Made by a program: the position numbers and the translations under genes. Positions 40,922-50,224 of a stretch of DNA of 64,000 nucleotides are shown here, piece by piece (position 1 is the first letter of the stretch; every line of letters begins with the position of its first letter). The stretch is from CAZKNF01 sp964554105 (GTDB taxonomy: Bacteria > Bacteroidota > Rhodothermia > Rhodothermales > VXPQ01), in NCBI GenBank assembly GCA_964554105.1, contig CAZKNF010000009.1:1-64000 (forward strand), read 5' to 3'. The notes under the pieces are model-generated. The model was not told the DNA's origin and did no database searches. It saw nothing but the letters and a program-made list of their open reading frames with translations.

Positions 40922-41905
40922 CTAGACGTGTGTTTCGGCATGATAGGATGATCGGACGAGCGGCCCGCTTTCCACGTGTTCAATCCCCTTGGACTCACCG
41001 ACCTCTTTGTACCACTCGAATGTCCTCGGGTGCACGAACTCCTCAACAGGAAGATGCATTTTTGTGGGCTGCAGATACTGTCCGATGGTCATCACATCGA
41101 CACCGTTTGCCGCCAGGTCATCCATGAGATCGAGCACTTCTCCTTCGCGTTCGCCCAATCCCACCATGATGCCGCTTTTCGTTCGCAAACCCTGGTCCTT
41201 CGATCGGCGAAGCACTTCCAGCGAGCGTTCGTAATCGGCCTGCGGCCGCACACGTCGATACAGCCGCGGCACGGTTTCGACATTATGATTGAGAATATCG
41301 GGGCGGACGTCCAGCACCTCCTGCAGTGCTTCCCAGATGCCTCGAAAATCCGGGATGAGGACCTCGACGGTGCATCCGGGCTGAGCTTCTCGGATTCGGC
41401 GGATCGTTTCTGCAAAGATCGGCGCCCCGCCGTCCTCACGCTCGTCGCGGTTCACGCTCGTAACGACGGCGTGGCTGATGCCCATGAGATTCACGGCTTC
41501 CGCGACCCGCCGCGGCTCGTCGTAGTCCAGACCCGGGTCTGGACGGCCGGTCATGACGGCACAGAAACCGCAGGACCGCGTGCAGACATTACCAAGGATC
41601 ATGAATGTCGCCGTACCGGCGCTCCAGCATTCGCCCATGTTGGGGCAGCGGGCGCTCTGGCATACCGTGTGGAGATCGTGCTCTTCGATAATGTTGGAGA
41701 CGTTCTTGAACGTCTCGCCGTACGGCAACTTTACGCGAAGCCAGTCCGGCCGCTTTCCGCGCGCATTTACAGCCTCGGGCTTCTGCACGACAGGCAGCTC
41801 GAAGAGTCCCGGATCTCCGTCCCCGGAGCGCGCGAGAGGCTCTTTGGATACTCGTCTAAGTTCGACCTCGCCGGGAGATTTGGGACGGTCGTTCTTGTCA
41901 GCCAT
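40922..41905 (-). CDS. lipA: Lipoyl synthase
   Basis: About 327 residues, radical SAM enzyme that inserts two sulfurs into octanoyl groups of lipoyl domains. The auxiliary cluster cysteines are in CQSARCPNMGEC, the radical SAM CxxxCxxC in CTRSCGFC, and the C-terminal Ser ligand in RSSYHA. ATG at 41905 gives a normal length; the open frame extends 32 codons further. Its product is needed by the 2-oxoacid dehydrogenase whose E1 gene lies at the window end. Confidence 0.96.
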   Translation of the reverse strand: MADKNDRPKSPGEVELRRVSKEPLARSGDGDPGLFELPVVQKPEAVNARGKRPDWLRVKLPYGETFKNVSNIIEEHDLHTVCQSARCPNMGECWSAGTATFMILGNVCTRSCGFCAVMTGRPDPGLDYDEPRRVAEAVNLMGISHAVVTSVNRDEREDGGAPIFAETIRRIREAQPGCTVEVLIPDFRGIWEALQEVLDVRPDILNHNVETVPRLYRRVRPQADYERSLEVLRRSKDQGLRTKSGIMVGLGEREGEVLDLMDDLAANGVDVMTIGQYLQPTKMHLPVEEFVHPRTFEWYKEVGESKGIEHVESGPLVRSSYHAETHV

Positions 41906-42229
41906 AAAAAATCTATACCGAAATTGAAGCGGTACGCGGTCGACGGATGCTGCCGCGGCCTCCATGGAGACGATGTCCGAGCATAGGTTACGGACGATCA
42001 AGCAACCACAAACTAAACGGAACGCACCGTGTTCGGATCCCCTCCGGCGAGCCGTCTCGGCGAAGGGTCAGGCGGCTCGGCAATTCGCATCCGCTTCGTT
42101 AGAACTCGTTCATCAAATTGATATCTTGCATAGGCTACGTCGACCTGAAGCTTCAGGCGCGAATCTGGCGAACACATAGGGGTGATCAATCTTCCAGACA
42201 CGATTCATTTTTGCACTTTTAGAATAAGC
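41906..42229. other. Intergenic region between lipA and the lysine aminotransferase
   Basis: 324 bases between divergent genes with no supported gene. The last 40 bases (tttttgcacttttagaataagc) are AT-rich as expected for a leader, but no clear promoter pair was found. Confidence 0.35.
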
Positions 42230-43639
42230 ATGGACTCAGTGGTGGCAAATGCGGTGGAGCCGGACCGCGTAAAGGAAGTACTGTCGCGTCACGTGCTCAC
42301 GAAGGGCATGATGCCTCTCATTCTCGATATGGGGCGAAGCCGGGGAGCGCGTCTAATCGATCAAGCGACGGGGAAGGAATACCTCGACTTTTTCGGCTTC
42401 TACGCTTCCAGTGTGCTGGGTATGAATCACCCGGGTCTGGTGGAGGACGACGATTTCATGAGGCGGCTTCAGGAGGTCGCGACCAATAAGATCACGAATT
42501 CGGACATTGCCACCCTGCACAGCGCGCGGTTTGTCAATACGTTCGATCGCGTGGCCATTCCCGGCTATCTGCCCTATGCCTTCTTTATTTCCGGAGGCTC
42601 TCTGGCTGTCGAGAATGCGCTGAAGACGGCATTTGATTGGAAGGTTCGTAAGAACTTCCAGAAGGGCTATCGGAGAGAGCTTGGGGGTCAGATTCTCCAT
42701 TTCGATCAGGCGTTTCACGGCCGCTCGGGCTACACGCTTTCTCTTACGAACACGGCCGATCCCCGAAAGACACAGTATTTCCCGAAATTCGACTGGCCGC
42801 GGATATTAAATCCAAAGCTGTCATTTCCGATAGATGAGGAGAGTCGCGACGCTGTTCGGGAGGCGGAGAACATGGCGCTGGCGCAGGCGAAACTTCATTT
42901 CCAGCAGCGCAAGGACGACATCGCAGCCATAATCATCGAGCCGATTCAGGGTGAGGGTGGTGACAATCACTTTCGGCCCGAGTTTTTGCGGGCGCTGAAG
43001 GAGCTGGCTCTCGAGAACGAGGCGCTGCTGATTTTCGATGAGGTGCAGACCGGCGTTGGGATTACGGGACGCTTCTGGGCTCATCAGGCCATGGATGTCG
43101 AACCGGACATCATCGCTTTCGGCAAGAAGACCCAGGTGTGCGGAATACTCGCGGGCAGGCGTCTCGACGAGGTTGACGGGCACGTTTTCCAGGTTCCGAG
43201 CCGCATCAACTCGACCTGGGGCGGCAATCTTGTCGATATGGTTCGCTTCGACCGAATTCTCGAAGTGATGGAGGAAAATGACCTCGTCGACCGCGCTGTT
43301 CACATGGGCGGCCATCTGCTCGAGCGGCTCCGGGAGCTCGCATCGAAGCATTCATCTGTATCCGGTGTGCGTGGTCGCGGTTTAATGTGTGCGTTCGATC
43401 TTCCGAACGGCCGGTTCCGAGACGCCGTGTTGGAGCGCTGCTTCGAGAATGGATTGATTGTGCTGGGCTGCGGCCGGCACACGGTCCGATTCAGATCGCC
43501 GCTGACCATCTCGAAGGAAGAGATCGATCGCGGCATCGAGCTGATCGAATCGGCAGTCGCCGATATCGAGAAGGAGTATCGACCTATAAAAACGTCACCA
43601 TTACATGATGCTCTCGAGCACCCGCTCCGGGAAGAATAG
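42230..43639 (+). CDS. lat: L-lysine 6-transaminase
   Basis: About 469 residues, class III PLP aminotransferase. FFGFYASSVLGMNHPGL, YAFFISGGSLAVENALKTAFDW, IIIEPIQGEGGDNHFRPEF, IFDEVQTGVGITG and PLP-binding Lys in IAFGKKTQVCG match the lysine 6-aminotransferase group rather than ornithine or GABA aminotransferases. It converts lysine to 2-aminoadipate 6-semialdehyde, which cyclises to piperideine-6-carboxylate, in lysine breakdown. ATG at 42230 is preferred over GTG at 42182. No saccharopine or aminoadipate dehydrogenase is adjacent. Confidence 0.92.
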   Translation: MDSVVANAVEPDRVKEVLSRHVLTKGMMPLILDMGRSRGARLIDQATGKEYLDFFGFYASSVLGMNHPGLVEDDDFMRRLQEVATNKITNSDIATLHSARFVNTFDRVAIPGYLPYAFFISGGSLAVENALKTAFDWKVRKNFQKGYRRELGGQILHFDQAFHGRSGYTLSLTNTADPRKTQYFPKFDWPRILNPKLSFPIDEESRDAVREAENMALAQAKLHFQQRKDDIAAIIIEPIQGEGGDNHFRPEFLRALKELALENEALLIFDEVQTGVGITGRFWAHQAMDVEPDIIAFGKKTQVCGILAGRRLDEVDGHVFQVPSRINSTWGGNLVDMVRFDRILEVMEENDLVDRAVHMGGHLLERLRELASKHSSVSGVRGRGLMCAFDLPNGRFRDAVLERCFENGLIVLGCGRHTVRFRSPLTISKEEIDRGIELIESAVADIEKEYRPIKTSPLHDALEHPLREE

Positions 43640-43742
43640 CGATGAGGCGGCTCATACCCGCGCGTCCCGAGATTAGCATCGGTCACACCGTTCGAGGAGG
43701 CGAAGGAATTCCGTCCATCGGCTGCATGCGGAAACTACTGGG

Positions 43743-43842
43743 NNNNNNNNNNNNNNNNNNNNNNNNNNNNNNNNNNNNNNNNNNNNNNNNNNNNNNNNNN
43801 NNNNNNNNNNNNNNNNNNNNNNNNNNNNNNNNNNNNNNNNNN
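43743..43842. other. Assembly gap of 100 N
   Basis: 100 N with no repeated sequence at the edges. It interrupts a nucleotidyltransferase-like gene on the minus strand. Confidence 0.95.
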
Positions 43843-43939
43843 CGCCGACGCGGGATCCGAATGCGACGACAAGTCGAAGCCCGAGCTCGGTACAGAGGTC
43901 CGACAGCAGAGCCTCATCGTATGACAGCGGCCGGCGCAC
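43843..43939 (-). CDS. Nucleotidyltransferase-domain protein, 5' fragment cut by gap
   Basis: The 32 visible codons from GTG at 43939 read LSYDEALLSDLCTELGLRL then VVAFGSRVG. The hydrophobic strand followed by FGSR is the start of the MNT-type nucleotidyltransferase motif. The start lies one base after the gyrA stop, so it is probably cotranscribed with gyrA. Beyond the gap, the minus-strand sequence down to a stop at 43673 (ending EFLRLLERCDRC) could be its C-terminus. MNT domains are often antitoxins paired with HEPN toxins, but nothing here shows a partner. Confidence 0.5.
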
Positions 43940-43940
43940 G

Positions 43941-46580
43941 TTAGCTCTCCGGCATCTCGCCGTCGTCGGGTGTCGCGCTGTCCTCCGGAGGCGTGCCGTT
44001 CGTCGACAGTTCGCCGTCTGTCGGTAGGCCGTCTCCGGCCACGGCCGTGTCGACTTCCTCTTCCACCACCAGCCGTGTGACGTCCGCGATGGCGTCACCA
44101 GGTTTCAAATTGATGAGGCGAACGCCCTGCGTGTTGCGTCCGAGGGTGCTGATGCCGGCGACGTCCATCCGGATCATGAGTCCGTTGTGGGTTACGATCA
44201 TCAGGTCGTCGTTCGGCTGCACGCCCTTGATTGCTACGAGGCGACCGGTCTTCTGGTTGGTCTTCATCGTGATGATCCCCTTACCGCCCCGGGACTGGAT
44301 TCGATATTCGTCGAGAGAACTGCGCTTCCCGTAGCCGTTGGCGCTGATAGCGAGGATATCGCGATCGCCGTTCTCGATGACGACCATTCCGACTACGTCC
44401 TGGTCCTTTCTCAGTGAAATGCCCCGTACACCGCGCGTGTTGCGGCCGATGGGGCGGGCGTCGGACTCGTGAAAACGGACCGAGAGGCCCTGGGTTGAAG
44501 CGAGGATCACGTTGGCGTCACCGCTCGTCAGCGCGGCTTCCAGCAGCTCGTCGCCTTCGGCGATGTCTATCGCGATGATGCCGTCGGCACGCGGACGAGA
44601 AAAGGCCTCCAGCGTCGTTTTCTTGATCTGGCCCTTCCGCGTGGCCATCATGATGTAGTGCGAGTTGAGGAATGCCTCGTCCTCGAAATCAGATTTGCTG
44701 ATGGCCAGTACGGCCTGAATCCTGTCGTCGGAATCGATCTGAATAAGATTTCGAATCGACCTGCCCTTTCCGGTTCTGCCGCCTTCGGGTATCTGATAGA
44801 CGCGCAGCCAGTAGCACTGTCCGTGGTCGGTGAAATAGAGAAGATAATCGTGATTGGACGTCACGAACAGGTGCTCGATATAGTCGTCGTCGCGCCTGCC
44901 CGTCCCTTTCATACCCACGCCGCCGCGGCCCTGCTGCCGGTATTCGGTCGCGGGCGTCCGCTTGATCAGGCCCTGATGCGTAATCGTCACGACGACGGTT
45001 TCATCCTCGATCAGGTCCTCGATGTTGATGTCGTCGCCGCCGGTATAATCGATTTCGGTGCGACGCTCGTCATTGTACTTGTCCCTGATTTCCTGCAGCT
45101 CATCCTTGATGATGCGCATCCGCAGGGGCTCGCTGGCAAGAATCTGATTAAGCCGCTCGATTTCCTTGATGATATCCTTGTACTCATCCTCTATTTTCCT
45201 GCGCTCCAGTCCGGTCAGCCGGCTCAATCGGAGGGCGAGAATGGCATCTGCCTGAATCTCTGAAAGCGCAAACATCGCGTCGTCGATGCGCGCGGGGAGA
45301 CCGAGCCGCTCCAGCTGTGCGTCGGTAAGCTGCTCGGGATAGACGCCGTTCATCAGATTGCTCCGAGCGGCATCTGTGTCGTCGGAATGCCGGATGATCG
45401 TAATCACTTCATCCAGATGATCGAGCGCAATGGTGAGACCCTCGAGGACGTGAGCGCGCTCTTCGGCTTTGCGGAGGTCGTACTGCGTACGGCGGATGAC
45501 CACTACGTGGCGGTGCTCGACGTAGTGCTTTATGGCATCCTTCAGCGTGATGGTTTTGGGACGCCCATTGACGAGCGCCACCATGTTCACACCGAACGTC
45601 TGCTGACACTGCGTGTATTTGTAGAGTTGATTTTCGACGACGAGCGGCACGGCATCGCCTTTCAGCTCGATCACGATGCGCATGCCGTCCCTGTCGGACT
45701 CATCACGCATGTCGGAGATGCCTTCGATGCGCTTCTCCTTTACCAAATAGGCGATCTTCTCGAGGAGCGTACTCTTGTTGACCTGGTACGGAATTTCGTT
45801 GATGACGAGTCCGTTGCGGCCCGGCCGGATTTCCTCCTCACGCATCTTTGCGCGCATGACGACGCGGCCGCGGCCCGTCATGTATGCGTCGCGCACTCCG
45901 GCGTAGCCGAAGATGATGCCGCCGGTCGGAAAATCCGGAGCCGGCAAGTGCTGCATCAGACCTTCGACGTCGATATCGTTGTCGTCGACATAGGCCGAAA
46001 CGGCATCGACGACTTCCCCCAGGTTGTGCGGTGGAATTTTCGTCGCCATTCCGACGGCAATACCGTCTGAGCCGTTCAGAAGCAAGTTTGGAATGGCAGA
46101 GGGAAGTACCTTCGGCTCTTCCAGCGATCCGTCGAAATTCTCATCGAAGTCGACGGTTTCTTTGTTGAGATCACGGAGCATCTCCTCCGCGATACGCGTC
46201 ATGCGGGCCTCCGTGTACCGCATGGCCGCCGCTGAGTCGCCGTCGACGGACCCGAAGTTACCCTGCCCGTCCACGAGGGGATAGCGCATGGAGAACTCCT
46301 GCGCCATCCGGACCATTGTGTCATAGACGGAAGAGTCGCCGTGGGGGTGGTACTTACCGAGGACCTCACCGACCACACGGGCGCTTTTCTTATAAGCCGC
46401 TCCGGCCGTAAGGCCGAGATCGCTCATGCCGTACAGCACGCGTCGATGCACGGGTTTCAACCCGTCTCGCACGTCCGGTAGAGCGCGACTTACAATCACC
46501 GACATAGAATAGTCGATGTAGGAGGATTTCATCTCCTCCTCGATGTTGATCGGAATTATCCGTGTATTGTCCTGTTCCAT
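43941..46580 (-). CDS. gyrA: DNA gyrase subunit A
   Basis: 879 residues. The N-terminal breakage-reunion domain has YSMSVIVSRALPDVRDGLKPV, the quinolone-determining region HPHGDSSVYDTMVRMAQ (Ser 83 and Asp 87 equivalents retained, so no resistance change) and the catalytic Tyr in AAMRYTEARM. The C-terminal beta-pinwheel contains QSRGGKG as a slightly altered GyrA box, where the first Arg is Ser, which supports gyrase rather than topoisomerase IV. The tail is acidic. GyrA negatively supercoils DNA with GyrB, which is not in the window. Confidence 0.96.
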   Translation of the reverse strand: MEQDNTRIIPINIEEEMKSSYIDYSMSVIVSRALPDVRDGLKPVHRRVLYGMSDLGLTAGAAYKKSARVVGEVLGKYHPHGDSSVYDTMVRMAQEFSMRYPLVDGQGNFGSVDGDSAAAMRYTEARMTRIAEEMLRDLNKETVDFDENFDGSLEEPKVLPSAIPNLLLNGSDGIAVGMATKIPPHNLGEVVDAVSAYVDDNDIDVEGLMQHLPAPDFPTGGIIFGYAGVRDAYMTGRGRVVMRAKMREEEIRPGRNGLVINEIPYQVNKSTLLEKIAYLVKEKRIEGISDMRDESDRDGMRIVIELKGDAVPLVVENQLYKYTQCQQTFGVNMVALVNGRPKTITLKDAIKHYVEHRHVVVIRRTQYDLRKAEERAHVLEGLTIALDHLDEVITIIRHSDDTDAARSNLMNGVYPEQLTDAQLERLGLPARIDDAMFALSEIQADAILALRLSRLTGLERRKIEDEYKDIIKEIERLNQILASEPLRMRIIKDELQEIRDKYNDERRTEIDYTGGDDINIEDLIEDETVVVTITHQGLIKRTPATEYRQQGRGGVGMKGTGRRDDDYIEHLFVTSNHDYLLYFTDHGQCYWLRVYQIPEGGRTGKGRSIRNLIQIDSDDRIQAVLAISKSDFEDEAFLNSHYIMMATRKGQIKKTTLEAFSRPRADGIIAIDIAEGDELLEAALTSGDANVILASTQGLSVRFHESDARPIGRNTRGVRGISLRKDQDVVGMVVIENGDRDILAISANGYGKRSSLDEYRIQSRGGKGIITMKTNQKTGRLVAIKGVQPNDDLMIVTHNGLMIRMDVAGISTLGRNTQGVRLINLKPGDAIADVTRLVVEEEVDTAVAGDGLPTDGELSTNGTPPEDSATPDDGEMPES

Positions 46581-46995
46581 TCGTTTGGGATCCGGCTGCT
46601 ATTGTCAGCCTGGTGGAATAGACTGTTTCGATGCGAGATCGCGCAGTGAGCTCGATAGCTGTGACGACCGCGGTAGCAATCTATATGCTTTTTGCCCCGG
46701 CCGGTTAGGATGAACCGTTATCCGGTTGCATCACGAAAATGTACTAAAATTAAGCTCGAATTGCTACTGAATGATATGCCGTAAGATCTGCGTAAGTACA
46801 GTAAGATACACCAGTTATGAGCCTATTCAGATCCCTCCTTTGTGTGGAATTGCGACCAAAAATTGATGAGCAACCAGAGACTATTACCGTTATTGCGCGC
46901 TCAATTGTCCGGGCCGGCTTGCTGCCGTACCAGGGAGCACCTCGAGAATCCGTTCTTTGCGGCCTGCTGCGCATCGCTGACGGGGTGCGTTTCGG
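46581..46995. other. Intergenic region between gyrA and the glycerophosphodiesterase
   Basis: About 415 bases between divergent genes. A short inverted repeat AACCG-ttatc-CGGTT (46713-46727) and three gtaag repeats (about 46783-46809) are visible in an AT-rich stretch that probably holds both promoters. A 60-codon open frame (46817-46999) is listed separately with low confidence. Confidence 0.35.
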
Positions 46996-46999
46996 ATGA
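46817..46999 (+). CDS. Possible small protein overlapping the phosphodiesterase start
   Basis: 60 codons from ATG with the stop overlapping the next ATG as ATGA, the usual sign of translational coupling. The product (MSLFRSLLCVELRPKIDEQP...) is not recognised and its composition is not clearly protein-like. It could be a leader peptide or chance. Confidence 0.2.
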   Translation: MSLFRSLLCVELRPKIDEQPETITVIARSIVRAGLLPYQGAPRESVLCGLLRIADGVRFG

Positions 47000-47850
47000 G
47001 GTTTGAGGCAGGATTTGACATTCAAGGACATCGAGGCGCACGGGGGCTGTTGCCCGAAAACACGATTCCCGCATTCATGAAGGCGCTCGAGCTCGGTGTG
47101 CCGACCCTCGAGATGGACGTCGTGATTTCGGCGGATCACGAAGTTGTCGTGTCCCACGAACCCTGGTTCTCCCGAACCTTGTGCCGGCTGCCGGGAGGGC
47201 GGCGCATCCCGTTCTACGAGGCTAGACGGCACCGGATCTACCATCTGACCTACGAGGAAATCGCCGGATACGACGTCGGAAGCCTGCGGCATCCACGGTT
47301 TCCGGATCAGGATCAGCAATCGTGTGTGAAACCGCTGCTCCGTGACGTCATCCGCAAATCAGAGGCCGGTGCGGACGAGCTCGAGCGTCCGAGGCCGTAC
47401 TACAGCATCGAGACGAAATCCAGGCCAGACTGGGACGGGAGACTGCATCCCGAGCCCAGCGTGTTCACACGACTGCTCATGGATGTCCTTATCGACGAAG
47501 GAGTCGCAGACCGCGCGATCATCCAGTCGTTCGACGTACGCACGCTGCAAGCCGCAAGAGCTCTCGACGAGGAAGTCAGCCTTTCTCTGCTCCGCTTGCG
47601 CAGACATGCGCGAGATCTGAAGACCAGCGTGAACGTGCTCGGGTTTGTGCCGGCGATCTACAGTCCGGACCACCGTGCGGTCGACCGCCATCTCGTGACT
47701 GCGACGCACGAGATGGGGATGAGAATCATCCCATGGACCATCAACAGTGTCGAACGAATGCGAGAGCTGAAGGCGATCGGATGCGACGGCTTGATCACCG
47801 ATTATCCGGATCGCGCGATGGCCGCCGTCGGTACGGACTTGGCGCCGTAA
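46996..47850 (+). CDS. Glycerophosphodiester phosphodiesterase
   Basis: 284 residues, GDPD family TIM barrel. The catalytic motif HRGARGLLPENTIPAF, metal ligands in LEMDVVISADHEVVVSHEP, YSIETKSRPDW and the C-terminal IPWTINSVERMRELKAIGCDGLITDYP are present. It hydrolyses glycerophosphodiesters to glycerol 3-phosphate and an alcohol. There is no signal peptide, so it should be cytoplasmic, like UgpQ. Confidence 0.93.
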   Translation: MRFEAGFDIQGHRGARGLLPENTIPAFMKALELGVPTLEMDVVISADHEVVVSHEPWFSRTLCRLPGGRRIPFYEARRHRIYHLTYEEIAGYDVGSLRHPRFPDQDQQSCVKPLLRDVIRKSEAGADELERPRPYYSIETKSRPDWDGRLHPEPSVFTRLLMDVLIDEGVADRAIIQSFDVRTLQAARALDEEVSLSLLRLRRHARDLKTSVNVLGFVPAIYSPDHRAVDRHLVTATHEMGMRIIPWTINSVERMRELKAIGCDGLITDYPDRAMAAVGTDLAP

Positions 47851-47943
47851 GACGCTGCGTCCGCGTTCATTGAATCATTTTTCGGCCGGCGCCGTGCACT
47901 CGTCTGTCGTTATCGCGCGTCACCGTCACAAGATTCTCTGCCG

Positions 47944-50217
47944 TTGGTGTCAGGACAGTACGTTTTCGATCGAATCGTCGCGTTGGTTCTCCTTCTGCTG
48001 ACGGTGTCAGCGGCGCACGCCCAGGGTCCGGCTCCGGCGGCCGTAAGCGGCTATGTGACCGACGAGACGTCCGGTGAAACGCTCTTGCTGGCGAACATCC
48101 GCGTGGAGGGCACGCAGTCGGGGACGGCGACGAACAACTCAGGCTACTACACCCTTCCGGGCCTTCCGCCGGGCGAGCACACGCTTCACTTCAGCTATAT
48201 CGGGTATCGACCTGCCGTCGTCGACGTGACGCTCGAAGCGGGGGAGGAGCGGCGACTTGACGTCGCGCTTTTGCCGGAAGGAGTGGAGTTCGAAGAAATC
48301 ACGGTTACTGCCGAAACCGAGCTCGAGGAAGAAGCGCGAAACGTCGGTGTCCTTCAGCTTCAGACAGAGATGGTCAAGCGCCTGCCGACGGTCCTGCAGC
48401 CCGACGTTTTTCGATCGCTTCAACTGCTCCCGGGTGTGAAAGCGGCGTCTGATTATTCGAGCGGACTTTATATCCGAGGAGGAAGTCCGGATCAAACGCT
48501 TATCCTGATGGATCGGACGACGGTCTACAATCCATCGCACTTCTTCGGCTTCTTCTCGACGTTTAATCCGGATGCGATCAAGGACGTGCGTCTATTCAAG
48601 GGAGGATATCCCGCGCCGTACGGAGGGCGCATCGGCTCGGTAGTCGACATCTACAATCGCGACGGCAACCGCTCCGAATATGAAGCCGGGATCAGCCTCG
48701 GACTTTTGTCCTCCCGTGCGATCGTCGAGGGCCCGTACGGTCGTGGATCATGGATGCTCGCGATCCGTCGTTCGACGCTGGAGCCCATACTGGCTGCACT
48801 CAATCGTGCTGATGTCGAGAATATTCCCGAAGCGTTCCACTTCGTCGACGTGAACGGGAAGATCAACTTCGACGCCTCGCCATCGGATCGTCTCTCGCTG
48901 TCGTTCTACGCAGGGAATGACGAGCTTGATATCGAATTTCTGGACGATGCGATGGCGAACCTTTCGTACGGGAATCAAACCGTGAGCCTGAACTGGACGC
49001 ATCTGTTTTCAGAACATCTGTTTTCGAATTTTACGGCGACGGGTTCACGGTACGCAAGCAAGCCGAGACTTGAATTGGCAGGGACCGGGTTCAGTCAAAC
49101 GAATCGTGTCGGAGACGTCTCGCTTAAAGGAGACTTCGAGTATATCCCGAACAATCGCCATTCGGTCGGATTGGGATTCTGGACGGGTGCGCTGGCTTTT
49201 GACCTGCGCAACGAATTCGACGGCGAAGAAACGCTGCGATCCAACCTTCGAAGCGTTTATTCGTCGGTGTACCTAGAAGACACCTACAGGCCTCTGGCGT
49301 CCTTATCGTTACGGATGGGTGTCAGGCTCAATTACTTTCAGGATGGCGGGTCGATACGGCCGGCACCGCGAATGTCCGTGGAGTACCGGCCGATGGAGTC
49401 ACTTCGGCTTCAAGCCGCATACGGCCGATACTATCAATTCCTGACGTTGATCACGAGTGAGCTGTTCTCCGGCTTCGATACGTGGCTGACGACCGGTGAG
49501 GGCGTTCCGCCGGCCTACGGGGATCAGTTTGTCGGAGGTGCTAAGTTCTCAGGCCCGTTCGGTACAACGTTCGACGTCGAGGGCTATTACCGCACCATGC
49601 ATGATTTATTCGAATTGGATCCCTTTATATCGGATCCGGCGGGATTCGAGTACAAAGATCTGTTCAGGTTTGGCAATGGATATGCATATGGATTGGAAAC
49701 GATGATCGGGAAGGCGGGGGGCGCTTTGAACGGGTTCGTCGCATACACTATCGGCCGCACGCAGAGACGTTTTCCTAATGTAAATGAGTTCAGATACTAC
49801 ACCCCGAAATACGATCGGACCCATGACATTCATCTGGTGCTTAACTACGATTTGTCGCGGACGTGGCGTGCTACGGGCGTCTGGGCCTACGCGACCGGTC
49901 AGGCGTACACCGCACCTACCGCTCAATACAGGCTCGAATCCGATCCTTTTGGGGGGAGTGTGAAAGACGTACTCGTGACCGAATACAACAACGCGCGGCT
50001 GCCGCCGTACCATCGGCTCGATGTCGGCGTGTCCCGACGTGGAACGATCTTCGGGCGAGCATCTTATGAATTGCAGCTTCAGGTTATCAACGCGTATAAC
50101 AGGCGCAATATCTGGTTCTATTTCTATGACTTTCAGGACGATGACGTGATAGAAAGGACAGAGGTGCCTCAGATTCCCGTTCCACTGCCGAACATCGCGT
50201 TTACACTAGAATTTTGA
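47944..50217 (+). CDS. TonB-dependent outer-membrane receptor
   Basis: 757 residues. Signal peptide (FDRIVALVLLLLTVSAAHAQ), a carboxypeptidase-regulatory-like domain (about 30-115; VSGYVTDETSGETLLLANI), a plug domain (LQPDVFRSLQLLPGVKAASD, GLYIRGGSPDQTLILMDRTTVY) and a beta-barrel ending NIAFTLEF with the terminal Phe. The start is TTG at 47944 or GTG at 47947; no ATG precedes the signal peptide. A DUF4249 lipoprotein follows 7 bases downstream, a common pairing in Bacteroidota in which the lipoprotein may assist the receptor. The ligand is unknown. Confidence 0.93.
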   Translation: MVSGQYVFDRIVALVLLLLTVSAAHAQGPAPAAVSGYVTDETSGETLLLANIRVEGTQSGTATNNSGYYTLPGLPPGEHTLHFSYIGYRPAVVDVTLEAGEERRLDVALLPEGVEFEEITVTAETELEEEARNVGVLQLQTEMVKRLPTVLQPDVFRSLQLLPGVKAASDYSSGLYIRGGSPDQTLILMDRTTVYNPSHFFGFFSTFNPDAIKDVRLFKGGYPAPYGGRIGSVVDIYNRDGNRSEYEAGISLGLLSSRAIVEGPYGRGSWMLAIRRSTLEPILAALNRADVENIPEAFHFVDVNGKINFDASPSDRLSLSFYAGNDELDIEFLDDAMANLSYGNQTVSLNWTHLFSEHLFSNFTATGSRYASKPRLELAGTGFSQTNRVGDVSLKGDFEYIPNNRHSVGLGFWTGALAFDLRNEFDGEETLRSNLRSVYSSVYLEDTYRPLASLSLRMGVRLNYFQDGGSIRPAPRMSVEYRPMESLRLQAAYGRYYQFLTLITSELFSGFDTWLTTGEGVPPAYGDQFVGGAKFSGPFGTTFDVEGYYRTMHDLFELDPFISDPAGFEYKDLFRFGNGYAYGLETMIGKAGGALNGFVAYTIGRTQRRFPNVNEFRYYTPKYDRTHDIHLVLNYDLSRTWRATGVWAYATGQAYTAPTAQYRLESDPFGGSVKDVLVTEYNNARLPPYHRLDVGVSRRGTIFGRASYELQLQVINAYNRRNIWFYFYDFQDDDVIERTEVPQIPVPLPNIAFTLEF

Positions 50218-50224
50218 AACCGTG

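Noticed and set aside
43867..46600. Quinolone-resistance change in GyrA
   Set aside because: The region reads HPHGDSSVYDTMVRMAQ with Ser and Asp at the two key positions, which is the sensitive form.
46713..46727. AACCG-N5-CGGTT as a gyrA operator
   Set aside because: The arms are only five bases long and no matching copy was seen elsewhere, so it is mentioned only in the intergenic note.
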